NCBI RefSeq assembly: GCF_016583835.1
Contig: NZ_NRRW01000003.1
Location: forward strand, 62,001 to 126,000
Origin: Thiococcus pfennigii
Lineage (GTDB): Bacteria; Pseudomonadota; Gammaproteobacteria; Chromatiales; Chromatiaceae
Length of the DNA: 64,000 nucleotides
Direction of reading: 5' to 3'
In this document: piece by piece, positions 24,430 through 33,801 of the stretch
Layout of the letters: every line of letters begins with the position of its first letter
How positions within the stretch are numbered: the stretch's first letter is position 1
Notes under the pieces: model-generated
Told to the model about the DNA's origin: nothing
Databases searched by the model: none
The model's input: the letters and a program-made list of their open reading frames with translations, nothing else
Translations under genes and position numbers: made by a program

Positions 24430-26229
24430 TCAGCCGGGCCAGAACGGCCAGACCCGCGGCACGACGAGGACCGTCACCAGGCCGACGACCAGGGTCAGGG
24501 GCACGCCGATGCGCACGAAGTCGCCGAAACGGTAGCCGCCGACATTGAAGACCATCAGGTTGGTCTGGTAGCCGATCGGCGTGGCGAAGCTCGCCGAGGC
24601 GGCGATCATCAGGGTCACCACGAAGGGCTCGATCGCGCACCCGATCGTCTGCGCCGCGTCGACGGCGATCGGAAAGACCAAGACCGCCGCGACATTGTTG
24701 GTCGCCGCCGCGGTCAGCAGCGCGGTCGCGACGAAGATCAGGGCCAGCGTGACCTTCGGGTCGCCGCCCGCCAGGTCGATCAGGCCGCCGGCAAGGACAC
24801 TGGCCGCGCCGGTCTTCTCGAGCGCCGCGCCGATGCCGAACGAGGTCGCGATGACGACCAGCACCTGCCAATCGGGCGAGCGCCGAGCGGTGCGACTGGT
24901 GGTGCAGCGGGTCAGGATCATCGCGCCGGCGGCCAGCAGCGCCGCCTCCAGCATGCTCAGCCAGCCGAGCGCGACGACCGCGACCATCGCGCCGACGATG
25001 GCGATCGCGAGCGGTGCGCGCTCGTGCTGGAGTGGGTGCGAATCGCCGATCTGGCTCACCAGCAGGAAGTCGCGCGCGTTGCGCTGCTGCTCGACGAAGT
25101 CCGGACGGGTCTCCAGCAGCAGGGTGTCCCCCGGGACGAGGACGATGTCGCCGATCTTGCGCGCGACCCGCTCGCCGTTGCGCGCGAGCGCGATGATCAC
25201 GGCATCGTAGCGGTTGCGAAAGCGCCCGGCGCGCACGCTGCGGCCGATCAGCGGCGATTTGTCCGAGAGGACCGCCTCGACGAAGCAGCGCCCCGGTCGC
25301 GGCACGTCGAGCTTGAAGACCTGGTTGGTCGCCGGGATCAGGCCGCGGGTGCGCTGCAGGTCCATGACCGAATCGAGGATCCCGGCGAAGACCAGCCGGT
25401 CGCCGGCCTGGAGGATCTCCTGGGAGGAGACCGCCGGCAGGATCTGCGCACCGCGCTCGACCTCGATCAGGAAGAGCCCCGGCAGCTGGCGCAGCCCGGC
25501 GTCCTCGATGCTCTTGCCGACCAGCGGGCTGCCGGCCTCCACCAGCATCTCGGCGGTATACTGGCGCACGTCCTCGTAGCGCGCCGCGGCCGGCACCCGG
25601 CGCGGCAGCAGCCAGTGCCCGGCGCTCAGCAGGAAGACGATCACCGCCACCGTCACCGGCAGGCCGATCCAGATCGGCTCGAACAGACCGAACCCGCCCT
25701 CCCCACCGAGGTGGTCCGTATAGAGGCCGTTGACGACCAGGTTCGTGCTGGTGCCGATCAGGGTGCAGGTGCCGCCGGCGATGCTCGCGAACGAGAGCGG
25801 GATCAGCAGCCGCGAGAGCTCCAGGCGGTGGCGCTTGGCCCAGTCCTGGACGGCCGGGATGAAGATCGCGACGAGCGGCGTGTTGTTGAGGAAGGCGCTG
25901 AGGCCCGCCGCCGGCAGCATCAGGCGCAGCCGCGCGTCGCCCGGTCCGCGCGGACGCCCGAGCAACCGCGGACCGATCCAACCGACGGCCCCCGTCTCGG
26001 TGAGCCCGGTGACCACGACGTAGAGGACCCCGACCGTCAGCATGCCGGGATTCGAGAAGCCCGCGAGGGCCTCGGTCGGGGTCAGGATGCCGAGCACGAT
26101 CAACAGCGTCAGGACCCCCGAGGTGACGACGTCCGGCGCCGCCCGGCTGAAGGCGAAGAGCCCGAAGCACAGGAGCACGAGGCCGACGCTGACCCAGCCC
26201 TCCCAGCCGAGTTGCCAAAGCGCACTCAT
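24430..26229 (-). CDS. SLC13-family anion permease with RCK-C (TrkA-C) domains
   Basis: A 599-residue SLC13/DASS-type transporter. Multiple hydrophobic helices flank two soluble RCK-C domains (about residues 205-285 and 290-375; GSPLVGKSIEDAGLRQLPG and KSPLIGRSVRAGRFRNRYD). Family signature stretches are NNTPLVAIFIPAVQDWAK and the repeat-related TNNVAAVLVFPIAVDAAQ. Family members move sulfate, dicarboxylates or related anions. Its ATG overlaps the stop of the upstream membrane-fusion gene by 4 bases, so it is the last gene of an ABC-exporter operon, an unusual partnership. The substrate cannot be set from sequence; sulfate is plausible in a sulfur oxidiser. Confidence 0.88.
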   Translation of the reverse strand: MSALWQLGWEGWVSVGLVLLCFGLFAFSRAAPDVVTSGVLTLLIVLGILTPTEALAGFSNPGMLTVGVLYVVVTGLTETGAVGWIGPRLLGRPRGPGDARLRLMLPAAGLSAFLNNTPLVAIFIPAVQDWAKRHRLELSRLLIPLSFASIAGGTCTLIGTSTNLVVNGLYTDHLGGEGGFGLFEPIWIGLPVTVAVIVFLLSAGHWLLPRRVPAAARYEDVRQYTAEMLVEAGSPLVGKSIEDAGLRQLPGLFLIEVERGAQILPAVSSQEILQAGDRLVFAGILDSVMDLQRTRGLIPATNQVFKLDVPRPGRCFVEAVLSDKSPLIGRSVRAGRFRNRYDAVIIALARNGERVARKIGDIVLVPGDTLLLETRPDFVEQQRNARDFLLVSQIGDSHPLQHERAPLAIAIVGAMVAVVALGWLSMLEAALLAAGAMILTRCTTSRTARRSPDWQVLVVIATSFGIGAALEKTGAASVLAGGLIDLAGGDPKVTLALIFVATALLTAAATNNVAAVLVFPIAVDAAQTIGCAIEPFVVTLMIAASASFATPIGYQTNLMVFNVGGYRFGDFVRIGVPLTLVVGLVTVLVVPRVWPFWPG

Positions 26230-27434
26230 CGCGGCACGCCCCCTTCGACGACGACCCGCAGCCCATCGCGCAGCCGATCGCCCGGATGGACGACGACCCG
26301 TTCGCCTGCCTGAAGCCCGGCCTGGATCTCGGCGGCGAGGCCGGCCTGCCGGCCCACGGTCACGACGCGCTCGCGCACCCGTCCGCCCGCGACGACGAAG
26401 ACCGCCCAGCCCTCGCCGGCGCGGTACAGGGCGCCCGTCGGGACCTGGAGCACGTCGGCCCCCTCCCAGAGCACGAAGCTGGCCTCGACCCGGTAGCCGT
26501 CGCCGAGCGTGCGCCAGGCCTCGCGCGGGGTCAGGACCTCGACCCGCACGGTCACCCGCTGCTCCTCGACGCCGAGCGCCGAGACGGCCTCGTAGCCGGC
26601 GGGCTCGACGCGCCGCACTCGGCCCTCCAGCGCCGCCCCGCCGCCCCAGCGGGTCAGGACGACCCGCATCCCCGGGCGCACCCGGACCGCATCCATCGAC
26701 AGCAGGTCCACCACCACCTCCAGCTCGCCCAGGTCGCCGAGCTCGAGCACGGCCGTACCGGCCGCGACCGGGCCCTCGGACTGGCGGTGGCGACGGGTCA
26801 CGACGCCGGGGGCCGGCGCGCGCACCGCGAGGACCGGGGCATCCGCCGGGGCCCGCGCACCGGCGGCGGCCTCGCCGATCCAGCGCAGGGCCGCCAGCTC
26901 GAACCGCGCGACCTCGACCAGATGCTCGGCGGCCTGCAAGGCCGCCTCGGCGGCCTCGCGCTCGGCGCGGCGACGATCGCGCTCCTCGGAGGAGATCAGG
27001 GCACGCCGATGCAGCGGTTCGCTGCGCGCCTCCTCGAGGCGCGCCAGCTCGAGCTCGGTGCGCCGCGCCTGGAGTTGGGCCTCGGTGGCCGCGACCCGGG
27101 CACGCGCCCCCGCCAGGTCCTCGTCGAGCTGACCGCGCGAGCGCACGTCCAGGGCCGGAACCGGCAAGGGCTCCAGCTCGAAGAGCACCTCGCCGGCCGC
27201 GACCGCATCCCCGGGCTCCAGCGCCACGCGCCGCAGGTAGCCGTCGATCGGCGCCGCGACGCTATAGGGAGCGCGCAGCTCGGTGCGGCCCTCGTCCTCG
27301 ACGGACTCGATGAACGGGCCGCGCGCAACCTCGGCGACGCTGACCGGCACCGGACTCGGCCGCAGCAGGGACAGCAGGGCCGCGCCGGCGGCGAGGCCGA
27401 CGAGCACGGCGACGAGGCGGGTCGAGCGCGACAT
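26226..27434 (-). CDS. HlyD/MacA-like periplasmic membrane-fusion protein
   Basis: A 402-residue efflux adaptor with an N-terminal membrane anchor (LVAVLVGLAAGAALLSLL), a split biotinyl-lipoyl-like domain (GYLRRVALEPGDAVAAGEVLFEL and APAPGVVTRRHRQSEGPVAAGTAV), a helical hairpin rich in Ala, Glu and Arg (about residues 105-195), and beta-barrel/membrane-proximal segments to the end. It would connect the FtsX-type permease to an outer-membrane channel. The gene lies 6 bases after the permease stop and overlaps the SLC13 gene by 4 bases. No TolC gene is nearby. Confidence 0.9.
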   Translation of the reverse strand: MSRSTRLVAVLVGLAAGAALLSLLRPSPVPVSVAEVARGPFIESVEDEGRTELRAPYSVAAPIDGYLRRVALEPGDAVAAGEVLFELEPLPVPALDVRSRGQLDEDLAGARARVAATEAQLQARRTELELARLEEARSEPLHRRALISSEERDRRRAEREAAEAALQAAEHLVEVARFELAALRWIGEAAAGARAPADAPVLAVRAPAPGVVTRRHRQSEGPVAAGTAVLELGDLGELEVVVDLLSMDAVRVRPGMRVVLTRWGGGAALEGRVRRVEPAGYEAVSALGVEEQRVTVRVEVLTPREAWRTLGDGYRVEASFVLWEGADVLQVPTGALYRAGEGWAVFVVAGGRVRERVVTVGRQAGLAAEIQAGLQAGERVVVHPGDRLRDGLRVVVEGGVPR

Positions 27435-27440
27435 GGCCGG

Positions 27441-29804
27441 CTAGTCCAACGTCTTCAGCGCCAGCACCATGTCGAGCCGCCCGAGACGGCGGGCGATCGC
27501 GGTGACCGACAGCGCGGCCGCGACCAGGACGCCGGCGGCGGAGAAGGCATAGGTGCGCGGGGTGATGATCCAGGGCATGCGAAACAGGTCCGTCGTCATG
27601 GCCCAGCTCAGCAGGGCGGCGAAGCCGGTGCCGACGAGCCACCCCAGCGGGATGGCCAGCAGGGTCAGCACGGCGATCTCGCCGATCAGGATCCAACTCA
27701 CCTCGGCGCGGGTCAAGCCGAGCACGCGCAGGGTCGCAAGCTCCCGCGCCCGTTCGGCGAACGCGATCCGAGCGTTGTTGTAGACGACGGCGAAGGTGAT
27801 CGAGCCGGCCATCAGCAGCAGGATCGTCATGGTCGCGAGCACGGTGTCGCCGATGTAGTCGCGGAACTGCCGCTCGGCGTCGGCGACGAGGGCGATGCCG
27901 GCAATCCGCGGCATCTCCCACAGGCGCGCGAGGAGCCGCTCCTGCGCGGCGGGATCGACGAGCAGCCAGGCGCCCGAGACCGCCGGCCCCTCGCCCATCA
28001 GCCGGTTGAGGGCCGGGCGTGCCATGTAGGCGCCGAGGCCGATCGGTTCGTCGACGACGCCGGCGACGCCCACGGCCAGCGCGCGCCTGTGCCCCTCGAG
28101 GACCTCGACCGTCACCGACCCGCCCGGGCGCACGCCGAGATAGTCGGCCAGGTAGCGGGTCAGCAACAGCCCGTCCGGCGGCACCGGCACCGGCCGGTGC
28201 TCGCCATCGAGCAGCCGGCGCAGCCGCGGCGCGGCCTCGACGCCCAGGATCGCGGTGCGATAGTCGCGCCGCCCGGCGACCAGGCGCACCGCGGCGCTGC
28301 GATAGCCCTCGACATGGCGGACACCGAGCTGGGCGCGCAGCTCGGCCAGGGCGCCGAACGAGGTCGGCTCGGTCAGGGTCAGGTGCAGATCCATCTGCAT
28401 CACGAGCCGATACTGGACGTCGAGCAGCCGATCGACGGCCCCGAACTGGTAGCTGCCGAGCAGCAGCAGGCCACCGGAGAGGGCGATGCCGACCGTCGAG
28501 AAGAGGGTCTTGGCGCGGTGCCGCGACAGGTTGCGCACGATGATGCGGGTCGGCTGACCGAGGTACCGCCCGAGCGGCGAGCGGTCCAGCCAGGAGGGAC
28601 GGAACCGCTCCGGGGCCGGCGGGCGCATCGCCTCGGCCGGCGGCTGCCGCGCGGCCCGGCGCACCGCGCCCAGGGTGCCGAGGAGCGCCGCCGCGACCGC
28701 CAACGCCAGCGCGAGCGCCAGGGACTGCGGCGGCAGCCGCAACCCCATCTGCGGAAAGCGAAAGTACTCCGCATAGAGCCCGACCAACCCGCTGGCCGCC
28801 CAGGCCCCGAGGGCGATGCCGAGGGCGAGCCCGAGGACGACGACGAGCCCGGCCATCAGCCCGAAGTGCCCGGCGATGGCCCCATCGCCATAGCCGAAGG
28901 CCTTGAGGATCGCGATCTGCTGGCGCTGCCCGGTGACGATCCGGGCCATCAGCAGATTGAGCAGGAAGGCGGCGACGCCGAGGAAGACGGCCGGCAGGAC
29001 CAGCGCCATGACCCGCAACTGGTCGAGCTCATCGGCCAGGAAGCGATGCGAGATCTGCTCGTCCCGGTCGGTCGCGCCGATACCCCCGTAGCGCGCCAGG
29101 CGCCGATCGACGGCCGCGATGACCGCCCGCGGATCGGCCCCGGGGGCCAGCGTGAGGACCAGGCTGTTGAAGGCCCCGTCCATGTCCATCGCCTCGGCCA
29201 GCCCCGGACGGCCCATCCAGAGGACCCCGTAGTGGGCATAGTCGGGCAACAGATCGGTCGGCGCCACCTGATAGATGAACTCGGGCGAAAGGGCCAGGCC
29301 GCTGACCACGAGATCGACCTCGCGTCCGTTGACGATGGCCCGCAACGCATCGCCTGGACGCAGGCCGTGGGCCTCGGCGAACGGCTCGCTCAGGACGACC
29401 TGGTCGGCACGGCCCGGTGCCGGCAGCGCACCCTCGCGCAGATGGAGCCGATTGAGCGCCGGCTGGCGACCGTCGGGGAGCGACAGCAGCAGGCCGCGCA
29501 CCGGCCCGGCGAAGCCCGGCACCTCCAGGCGCACCGGCGCCTGCACCCGCGTCTCGATCTGGTCGATACCGGGGAGTTCGCGCAGGCGCGCGGCGACCCG
29601 CTCCGGGGCGCGCTCGAGCTCGGCGAAGACGTCCGCGAAACGCTGCGTCTCGTAGAAGCGCGCCTGCGCCGAGGCGATCGCCTCGCGCATCGCCACGGTC
29701 AAGATCAGGACCATGACCCCGGCGGCGATGACGACGGCGATCGCCGCCACCTGCCCCTTGAGCCGGGCCAGATCGCGCAGCGCCTTGCGCGAGAGCGCGC
29801 GCAT
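27441..29804 (-). CDS. ABC transporter permease with two FtsX domains
   Basis: A 787-residue permease. An N-terminal helix (VAAIAVVIAAGVMVLILTVAM) and a large extracytoplasmic MacB-like domain are followed by two FtsX units: about residues 270-370 (helices around VFLGVAAFLLNLLMARI) and the C-terminal 120 residues (MTILLLMAGSITFAVVYNN, LGLTRAEVSWILIGEIAVL). This duplicated layout is seen in LolCE-, MacB- or DevC-related exporters and in two-FtsX permeases of the YbbP type. The ATG at 29804 overlaps the ATPase stop; a GTG one codon upstream is also possible. The cargo is unknown. Confidence 0.9.
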   Translation of the reverse strand: MRALSRKALRDLARLKGQVAAIAVVIAAGVMVLILTVAMREAIASAQARFYETQRFADVFAELERAPERVAARLRELPGIDQIETRVQAPVRLEVPGFAGPVRGLLLSLPDGRQPALNRLHLREGALPAPGRADQVVLSEPFAEAHGLRPGDALRAIVNGREVDLVVSGLALSPEFIYQVAPTDLLPDYAHYGVLWMGRPGLAEAMDMDGAFNSLVLTLAPGADPRAVIAAVDRRLARYGGIGATDRDEQISHRFLADELDQLRVMALVLPAVFLGVAAFLLNLLMARIVTGQRQQIAILKAFGYGDGAIAGHFGLMAGLVVVLGLALGIALGAWAASGLVGLYAEYFRFPQMGLRLPPQSLALALALAVAAALLGTLGAVRRAARQPPAEAMRPPAPERFRPSWLDRSPLGRYLGQPTRIIVRNLSRHRAKTLFSTVGIALSGGLLLLGSYQFGAVDRLLDVQYRLVMQMDLHLTLTEPTSFGALAELRAQLGVRHVEGYRSAAVRLVAGRRDYRTAILGVEAAPRLRRLLDGEHRPVPVPPDGLLLTRYLADYLGVRPGGSVTVEVLEGHRRALAVGVAGVVDEPIGLGAYMARPALNRLMGEGPAVSGAWLLVDPAAQERLLARLWEMPRIAGIALVADAERQFRDYIGDTVLATMTILLLMAGSITFAVVYNNARIAFAERARELATLRVLGLTRAEVSWILIGEIAVLTLLAIPLGWLVGTGFAALLSWAMTTDLFRMPWIITPRTYAFSAAGVLVAAALSVTAIARRLGRLDMVLALKTLD

Positions 29805-30538
29805 CACCAGCTGAGCTCGGCCGGGTCACGGCGGCGGGCGTTGACGCGCACCTCCTGCACCCGCCCGTCGCCGAGCCGGACCACGCGGTCGGCCATCTCG
29901 CCGATCACCCGATTGTGGGTGATGATCGCGGTCGTCGCCCCGAGCCCCTCGTTGATGCGCCGCAGGACCTCCAGGACCCGGATGCCGGTCTGCGAATCCA
30001 GCGCGCCGGTCGGCTCGTCGCAGAGCAGCACGGCCGGGCGCTTGGCGACGGCGCGCGCGATCGCCACGCGCTGCTGCTCGCCGCCGGAGAGCTGGGCCGG
30101 GAAGTGGTCGAGGCGATCGGCGAGTCCGACCAGGGCGAGGGCCTCCTCGGGCGGCATCGGGTCGGTGCTGATCTCGGTGACGATCGCGACGTTCTCGCGC
30201 GCCGTGAGGCTGGAGATCAGGTTGTAGAATTGGAAGACGAAGCCGACGTGGCGGCGCCGATAGGCGGTCAGCGCGCGGTCGTCGGCCAGCGACAGGTCCT
30301 GCCCGCGGTAGCGGACCGTACCGCCCGAGGCCCGGTCCAGCCCGCCCAGGATATTGACCAACGTCGACTTGCCCGAACCCGAGGCGCCGAGGATCACGAC
30401 CAGCTCCCCGGCATGGAGCTCGAGATCGACCCCGCGCAGGGCCGCGATCTCGACCTCGCCCACCTGGTAGGTCTTGATCAGCCCGCGCGTGCAGAAGACC
30501 GGCTCGCGCTCGGGCGTCGTCGCAATGGATCCAGACAT
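29804..30538 (-). CDS. ABC transporter ATP-binding protein (LolD/MacB-N type)
   Basis: A 244-residue ATPase with Walker [11 protein letters not shown]-loop [18 protein letters not shown], signature [14 protein letters not shown], Walker [12 protein letters not shown] and H-loop His in IITHNRV. The sequence groups with MJ0796/LolD-type ATPases that pair with FtsX permeases. ATG 30538 was chosen to give a normal N-terminus; the frame is open farther upstream. It is the first gene of a four-gene unit (ATPase, permease, adaptor, SLC13). tRNA-Ser lies about 130 bases upstream on the same strand. Confidence 0.94.
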   Translation of the reverse strand: MSGSIATTPEREPVFCTRGLIKTYQVGEVEIAALRGVDLELHAGELVVILGASGSGKSTLVNILGGLDRASGGTVRYRGQDLSLADDRALTAYRRRHVGFVFQFYNLISSLTARENVAIVTEISTDPMPPEEALALVGLADRLDHFPAQLSGGEQQRVAIARAVAKRPAVLLCDEPTGALDSQTGIRVLEVLRRINEGLGATTAIITHNRVIGEMADRVVRLGDGRVQEVRVNARRRDPAELSW

Positions 30539-30670
30539 GGGCTTCGCTCCCGGCGCAACGCCCAGATGGTGGAACGAAAGCTGGTGCAGGGAGTAGAACG
30601 GCCGCCCGCGGCCCGGGGGAGATCGGCCCGCCGGTTCCTTCAACGAGGCATCGACGACGCCATCGGGTGA

Positions 30671-30761
30671 TGGCGGAGAGGGAGGGATTCGAACCCTCGA
30701 TAGGCTGTTAACCTATACACACTTTCCAGGCGTGCTCCTTAAGCCACTCGGACACCTCTCC
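30671..30761 (-). tRNA. tRNA-Ser (anticodon GGA)
   Basis: A 91-base class II tRNA reading UCC. The acceptor arms GGAGAGG (30761-30755) and CCTCTCC (30681-30675) pair, the discriminator is G and the 3' CCA is encoded (30673-30671). The anticodon GGA is at 30727-30725 in loop CTGGAAA. The long variable arm (GTATAGGTTAACAGCCTAT) and the T arm GGGTTCGAATCCC are typical of tRNA-Ser. Confidence 0.97.
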
Positions 30762-30942
30762 GGGGACGACGAGGACCGGCGCGAACCGGCCACCTCGTCT
30801 AGACCGCGAAGGGTAGCGCATCGCCCCCGACCGTGCAAACGGGAGGCCCGAGCTTTTCGCACCGCGGATCCGTTTCGATCAGCGGGGGATGTCAACGAGG
30901 CATACCGACTGCTTCCGCCGGCTTAGCCTGCGCCGGTCGGAG
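30762..30942. other. Spacer between tRNA-Ser and the first MITE-like element
   Basis: No gene is seen. The last 7 bases (GTCGGAG, 30936-30942) are the left flank of the repeat element and recur, with one change, at its right flank (GTCGGCG, 31297-31303). Confidence 0.5.
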
Positions 30943-31296
30943 CCTGAGGTATCCCCGGACAAAAGGCCTAAACCGCCGTGGCGTAGGTCGACTGACCGAC
31001 GGCAGCCGGCGCTCGCAATCTGAGCCATCTCGCCGTCGCGCGGCTGACTGGGAGCGCCGGCTTTCCAGCCGGCTCGTCGCCGGCGCGGCTCGATGCCGCG
31101 TTGGCGGCGTCTGGGCCGGTAGAAGGGCACGTGCGCAGCGGCCATCCAGCGGCGCTGATGGGTGATCTCCTGGCTTCAGCGCCGCAGGTCGCGCGCCGGG
31201 GGCATCGAGCCCCCCGCGCGCGAAGCCGGCTGAAAGCCGGCGCTCCCAGTTCGTACCGACTCGCCGTCGCGGCCGATCTTGGGGGGATACCTCAGG
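30943..31296 (-). mobile_element. MITE-like element, copy 1 (354 bp, inverted orientation)
   Basis: Terminal inverted repeats CCTGAGGTATCCCC (30943-30956) and GGGGATACCTCAGG (31283-31296) bound 354 bases that align along their whole length with the elements at 35276-35628 and 60447-60800, in the opposite orientation. Flanking 7-mers GTCGGAG/GTCGGCG agree at 6 of 7 positions. Internally it has paired GC-rich hairpins (GCCGGCTTTCCAGCCGGC type) and no transposase. Short frames inside are by-products of the repeat. About 200 bases without a gene follow before the SLC13 start at 31500. Confidence 0.88.
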
Positions 31297-31499
31297 GTCG
31301 GCGCCCGCTGGCGAGCGATCCGGGCGGCCGTTCGACCACCTCGAAACAGGCCCCAGGACGGAACGGCACTATATCAAGACACCCTTATATGAAAAAACGA
31401 TGAATTTCTTATGGTAGACTGGCCGGCATTTCGGCCGGTGGGCGACGGGCGCCCCGAGGCATCGGCTACAGCTACCAGTCATCAGCAGGGTGTCAGGAT

Positions 31500-33455
31500 A
31501 TGTTCGAGGCCATCAAGGCGTTGTCTGCGCGCGACATCGCGGCGGCCCTGTTCGCCGTCGCCGCCATCTATCTCGCCGGCGTCGTGCCGAGCACCGAGAT
31601 CGCCTGGGTGACGGCATTCCTGCTGCTGACGATCTTCCTCTTCGCCTTCGAGGTCGTCACCGTCGACGTCGCCGCGATCACGGTCATGGTGCTGCTCGGG
31701 CTGACCAGCCTGGTCGCGCCCCTGATCGGCCTGTCCGAGGGCCTGGTGCCGGTCGAGCAGCTCTTCGACGGCTTCGCGAGCAACGCCGTGATCTCGATCA
31801 TCGCCGTCATGATCATCGGCGCCGGCCTCGATCGGACCGGCATCATGTCGCGCGTCGCGGGCTTCATCATGCGCATCGGCGGCTCGACCGAGCAGCGCAT
31901 CATCCCGCTGATCTCGGGCACGGTCGGGGTGATCTCGAGCTTCATGCAGAACGTCGGCGCCGCCGCCCTCTTCCTGCCCGTCGTGAGCCGCATCGCGGCG
32001 CGCACCGGCCTGTCGATGTCGCGGCTGCTGATGCCGATGGGCTTCTGCGCGATCTTGGGTGGCACCATCACGATGGTCGGCTCCAGCCCGCTGATCCTGC
32101 TGAACGACCTGATCCTGACCTCGAACCAGGCCCTGCCCGACGGGGTCGCACCGATGGCCACCTTCCAGCTGTTCGATGTCACGCCGATCGGCCTGGCCCT
32201 GGTCACGGTCGGGATCCTCTATTTCGTGATCGCCGGACGCCTCGTCCTGCCCGCCGGCGGCAGCGACAAGCTCGAGGGCAGCGATGCGACCGCCTACTTC
32301 GCCGAGACCTACGGGCTGTCGGGCGTCGACATCCATGAGATCCGGGTCACCGCCGACTCGCCGTTGATCGGGGTCAATGTCGACGACCTGGAGCGGGCCT
32401 GGCGGGTGCGGGTGATCGGCGTCGACAAGGGTGACGGGCTGCGCGTCGGCGCCGACGGGGTCGACCGCACGCTCGGCATCGAGCCCGGCACCCTCGTACT
32501 GCTCGGCGCCCGGGAACCCTTCAAGCGCTTCGCGACGGCCCACCAGGCGATCGTCAAGCCGGAGCTCGACACCTTCGCCGAGGTCCTGGCACCGACCAAG
32601 GCGGGCGTCGCCGAGATCGTCATCCCGCCGGGCTCGTCGCTGATCGGCAAGACCGCCCGCGACATCTGGATGCGCAAGACCTATGGCCTCTCGCTGCTCG
32701 CGATCCACCGCGGCGGGGAGACAATCAACTTCGAGACCGGCGGCGTGCGCAACACGCCCTTTCGCCCCGGCGACGCCCTCGTCGTGCACACGACCTGGCT
32801 CGACCTCGCGCGCCTGGAGCGCAATCGCGACTTCGTCATCGTCACGACCGAGTATCCGCACGAGGAGCTACGCCCGAGCAAGGTGCGCCATGCCCTCTTC
32901 TTCTTCGCCTTGACGCTGGCGCTCGTGCTCTTCACGGACCTGCGCCTGTCGGTCGCGCTGCTGACCGGGGCGATGGGGATGATCCTCACGCGGGTGCTGT
33001 CGATCGAGGAGGCCTACCAGGCGGTCAGCTGGAAGACGGTCTTCCTCCTCGCCTCCCTGATCCCGCTCGGGCTCGCCGTCGAGAGCTCGGGGACGGCCCG
33101 CTGGATCGCCGACCAGACCCTGCTCCTGCTCGGCGACAGCCCGATCTGGGTGATCCAGGCGGCGCTCGCCGTCCTCGCGACCTTCTTCACGCTGGTCATG
33201 TCCAACGTCGGCGCGACCGTGCTGCTCGTGCCGCTCGCGGTCAACATCGCGCTGGGGGCCGGCGCCGACCCGGCGGTCTTCGCGCTGACCGTCGCGATCG
33301 CCACGTCCAATTCCTTCCTGATCCCGACCCATCAGGTCAATGCCCTGATCATGGGCCCGGGCGGCTATCGGGTGCCCGATTTCATGCGCGCCGGCGGCAT
33401 CATGACCATCCTCTTCCTGATCGTCTCGCTGACGATGCTGAACCTGGTGTTCTGA
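31500..33455 (+). CDS. SLC13-family anion permease with RCK-C domains (second)
   Basis: A 651-residue DASS-type transporter, distinct in sequence from the one at 24430-26229. Membrane helices fill about residues 10-225, two RCK-C domains lie at about 270-350 and 365-455 (DSPLIGVNVDDLERAWRVR; GSSLIGKTARDIWMRKTYG), and helices resume to the C-terminus. Family-like motifs: SFMQNVGAAALFLPVV and VMSNVGATVLLVPLAVNI. The gene is isolated, flanked by repeats on both sides. The substrate is unknown; SLC13 members move sulfate, molybdate or dicarboxylates. A sulfate role would suit a sulfur-oxidising phototroph but is inference. Confidence 0.9.
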   Translation: MFEAIKALSARDIAAALFAVAAIYLAGVVPSTEIAWVTAFLLLTIFLFAFEVVTVDVAAITVMVLLGLTSLVAPLIGLSEGLVPVEQLFDGFASNAVISIIAVMIIGAGLDRTGIMSRVAGFIMRIGGSTEQRIIPLISGTVGVISSFMQNVGAAALFLPVVSRIAARTGLSMSRLLMPMGFCAILGGTITMVGSSPLILLNDLILTSNQALPDGVAPMATFQLFDVTPIGLALVTVGILYFVIAGRLVLPAGGSDKLEGSDATAYFAETYGLSGVDIHEIRVTADSPLIGVNVDDLERAWRVRVIGVDKGDGLRVGADGVDRTLGIEPGTLVLLGAREPFKRFATAHQAIVKPELDTFAEVLAPTKAGVAEIVIPPGSSLIGKTARDIWMRKTYGLSLLAIHRGGETINFETGGVRNTPFRPGDALVVHTTWLDLARLERNRDFVIVTTEYPHEELRPSKVRHALFFFALTLALVLFTDLRLSVALLTGAMGMILTRVLSIEEAYQAVSWKTVFLLASLIPLGLAVESSGTARWIADQTLLLLGDSPIWVIQAALAVLATFFTLVMSNVGATVLLVPLAVNIALGAGADPAVFALTVAIATSNSFLIPTHQVNALIMGPGGYRVPDFMRAGGIMTILFLIVSLTMLNLVF

Positions 33456-33801
33456 CGCGCCCTGAGGCGGCCGGCCAACATCCAGCGGCACCCGCCTCCT
33501 CCTCGCTCGCCCGTCCGCGAACCGGTGCCCGAGTCGGGCGCGCACGGCGAAGACCTGTATCATCCCCCGATAAAAGCGGCCTGATCCGGCGCGCGCCGGC
33601 GACCGTTCGAGGAAAGGGCACCTTGAAAAAAAACAAGGTGCCCGCGCGGGGCAAGGATGCCCCGCCATGTTCAGTCGCCTGAGCGACTGAAAATGAAGCG
33701 CAGCAGAGATCGCATTTTCGCTTCGCGCCTTGAAAAATTACCAGGATGGCAAGTTTTCAAGGTCCCCGAAAGGCGCTCGAGATAAGGGGTACCGAAATCC
33801 G
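33456..33801. repeat. Hairpin-rich spacer between the SLC13 and ligase genes
   Basis: Three stem-loops lie in 150 bases: GGGCACCTTG/CAAGGTGCCC (33616-33643, eight-A loop), TTCAGTCGC/GCGACTGAA (33670-33691, 4-base loop), and CCTTGAAAA/TTTTCAAGG (33728-33762). The first may terminate the SLC13 transcript. The second recurs as a longer hairpin at 50409-50438, with the same ATGAAGCG tail, so it belongs to a small interspersed repeat. No gene is seen. Confidence 0.6.

Noticed and set aside
26286-30227. An open frame of 1313 codons on the plus strand opposite the ABC exporter operon
   Set aside because: It is antisense to four well-supported genes, has Asp/Gly/Arg/His-rich low-complexity composition, and matches no family.
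30943-31403. Small proteins with RLKAGAPSSYRL-like sequence in the three repeat elements
   Set aside because: They are translations of the repeat itself, recur only within the elements, and lack start signals; the conservation is of DNA, not protein.
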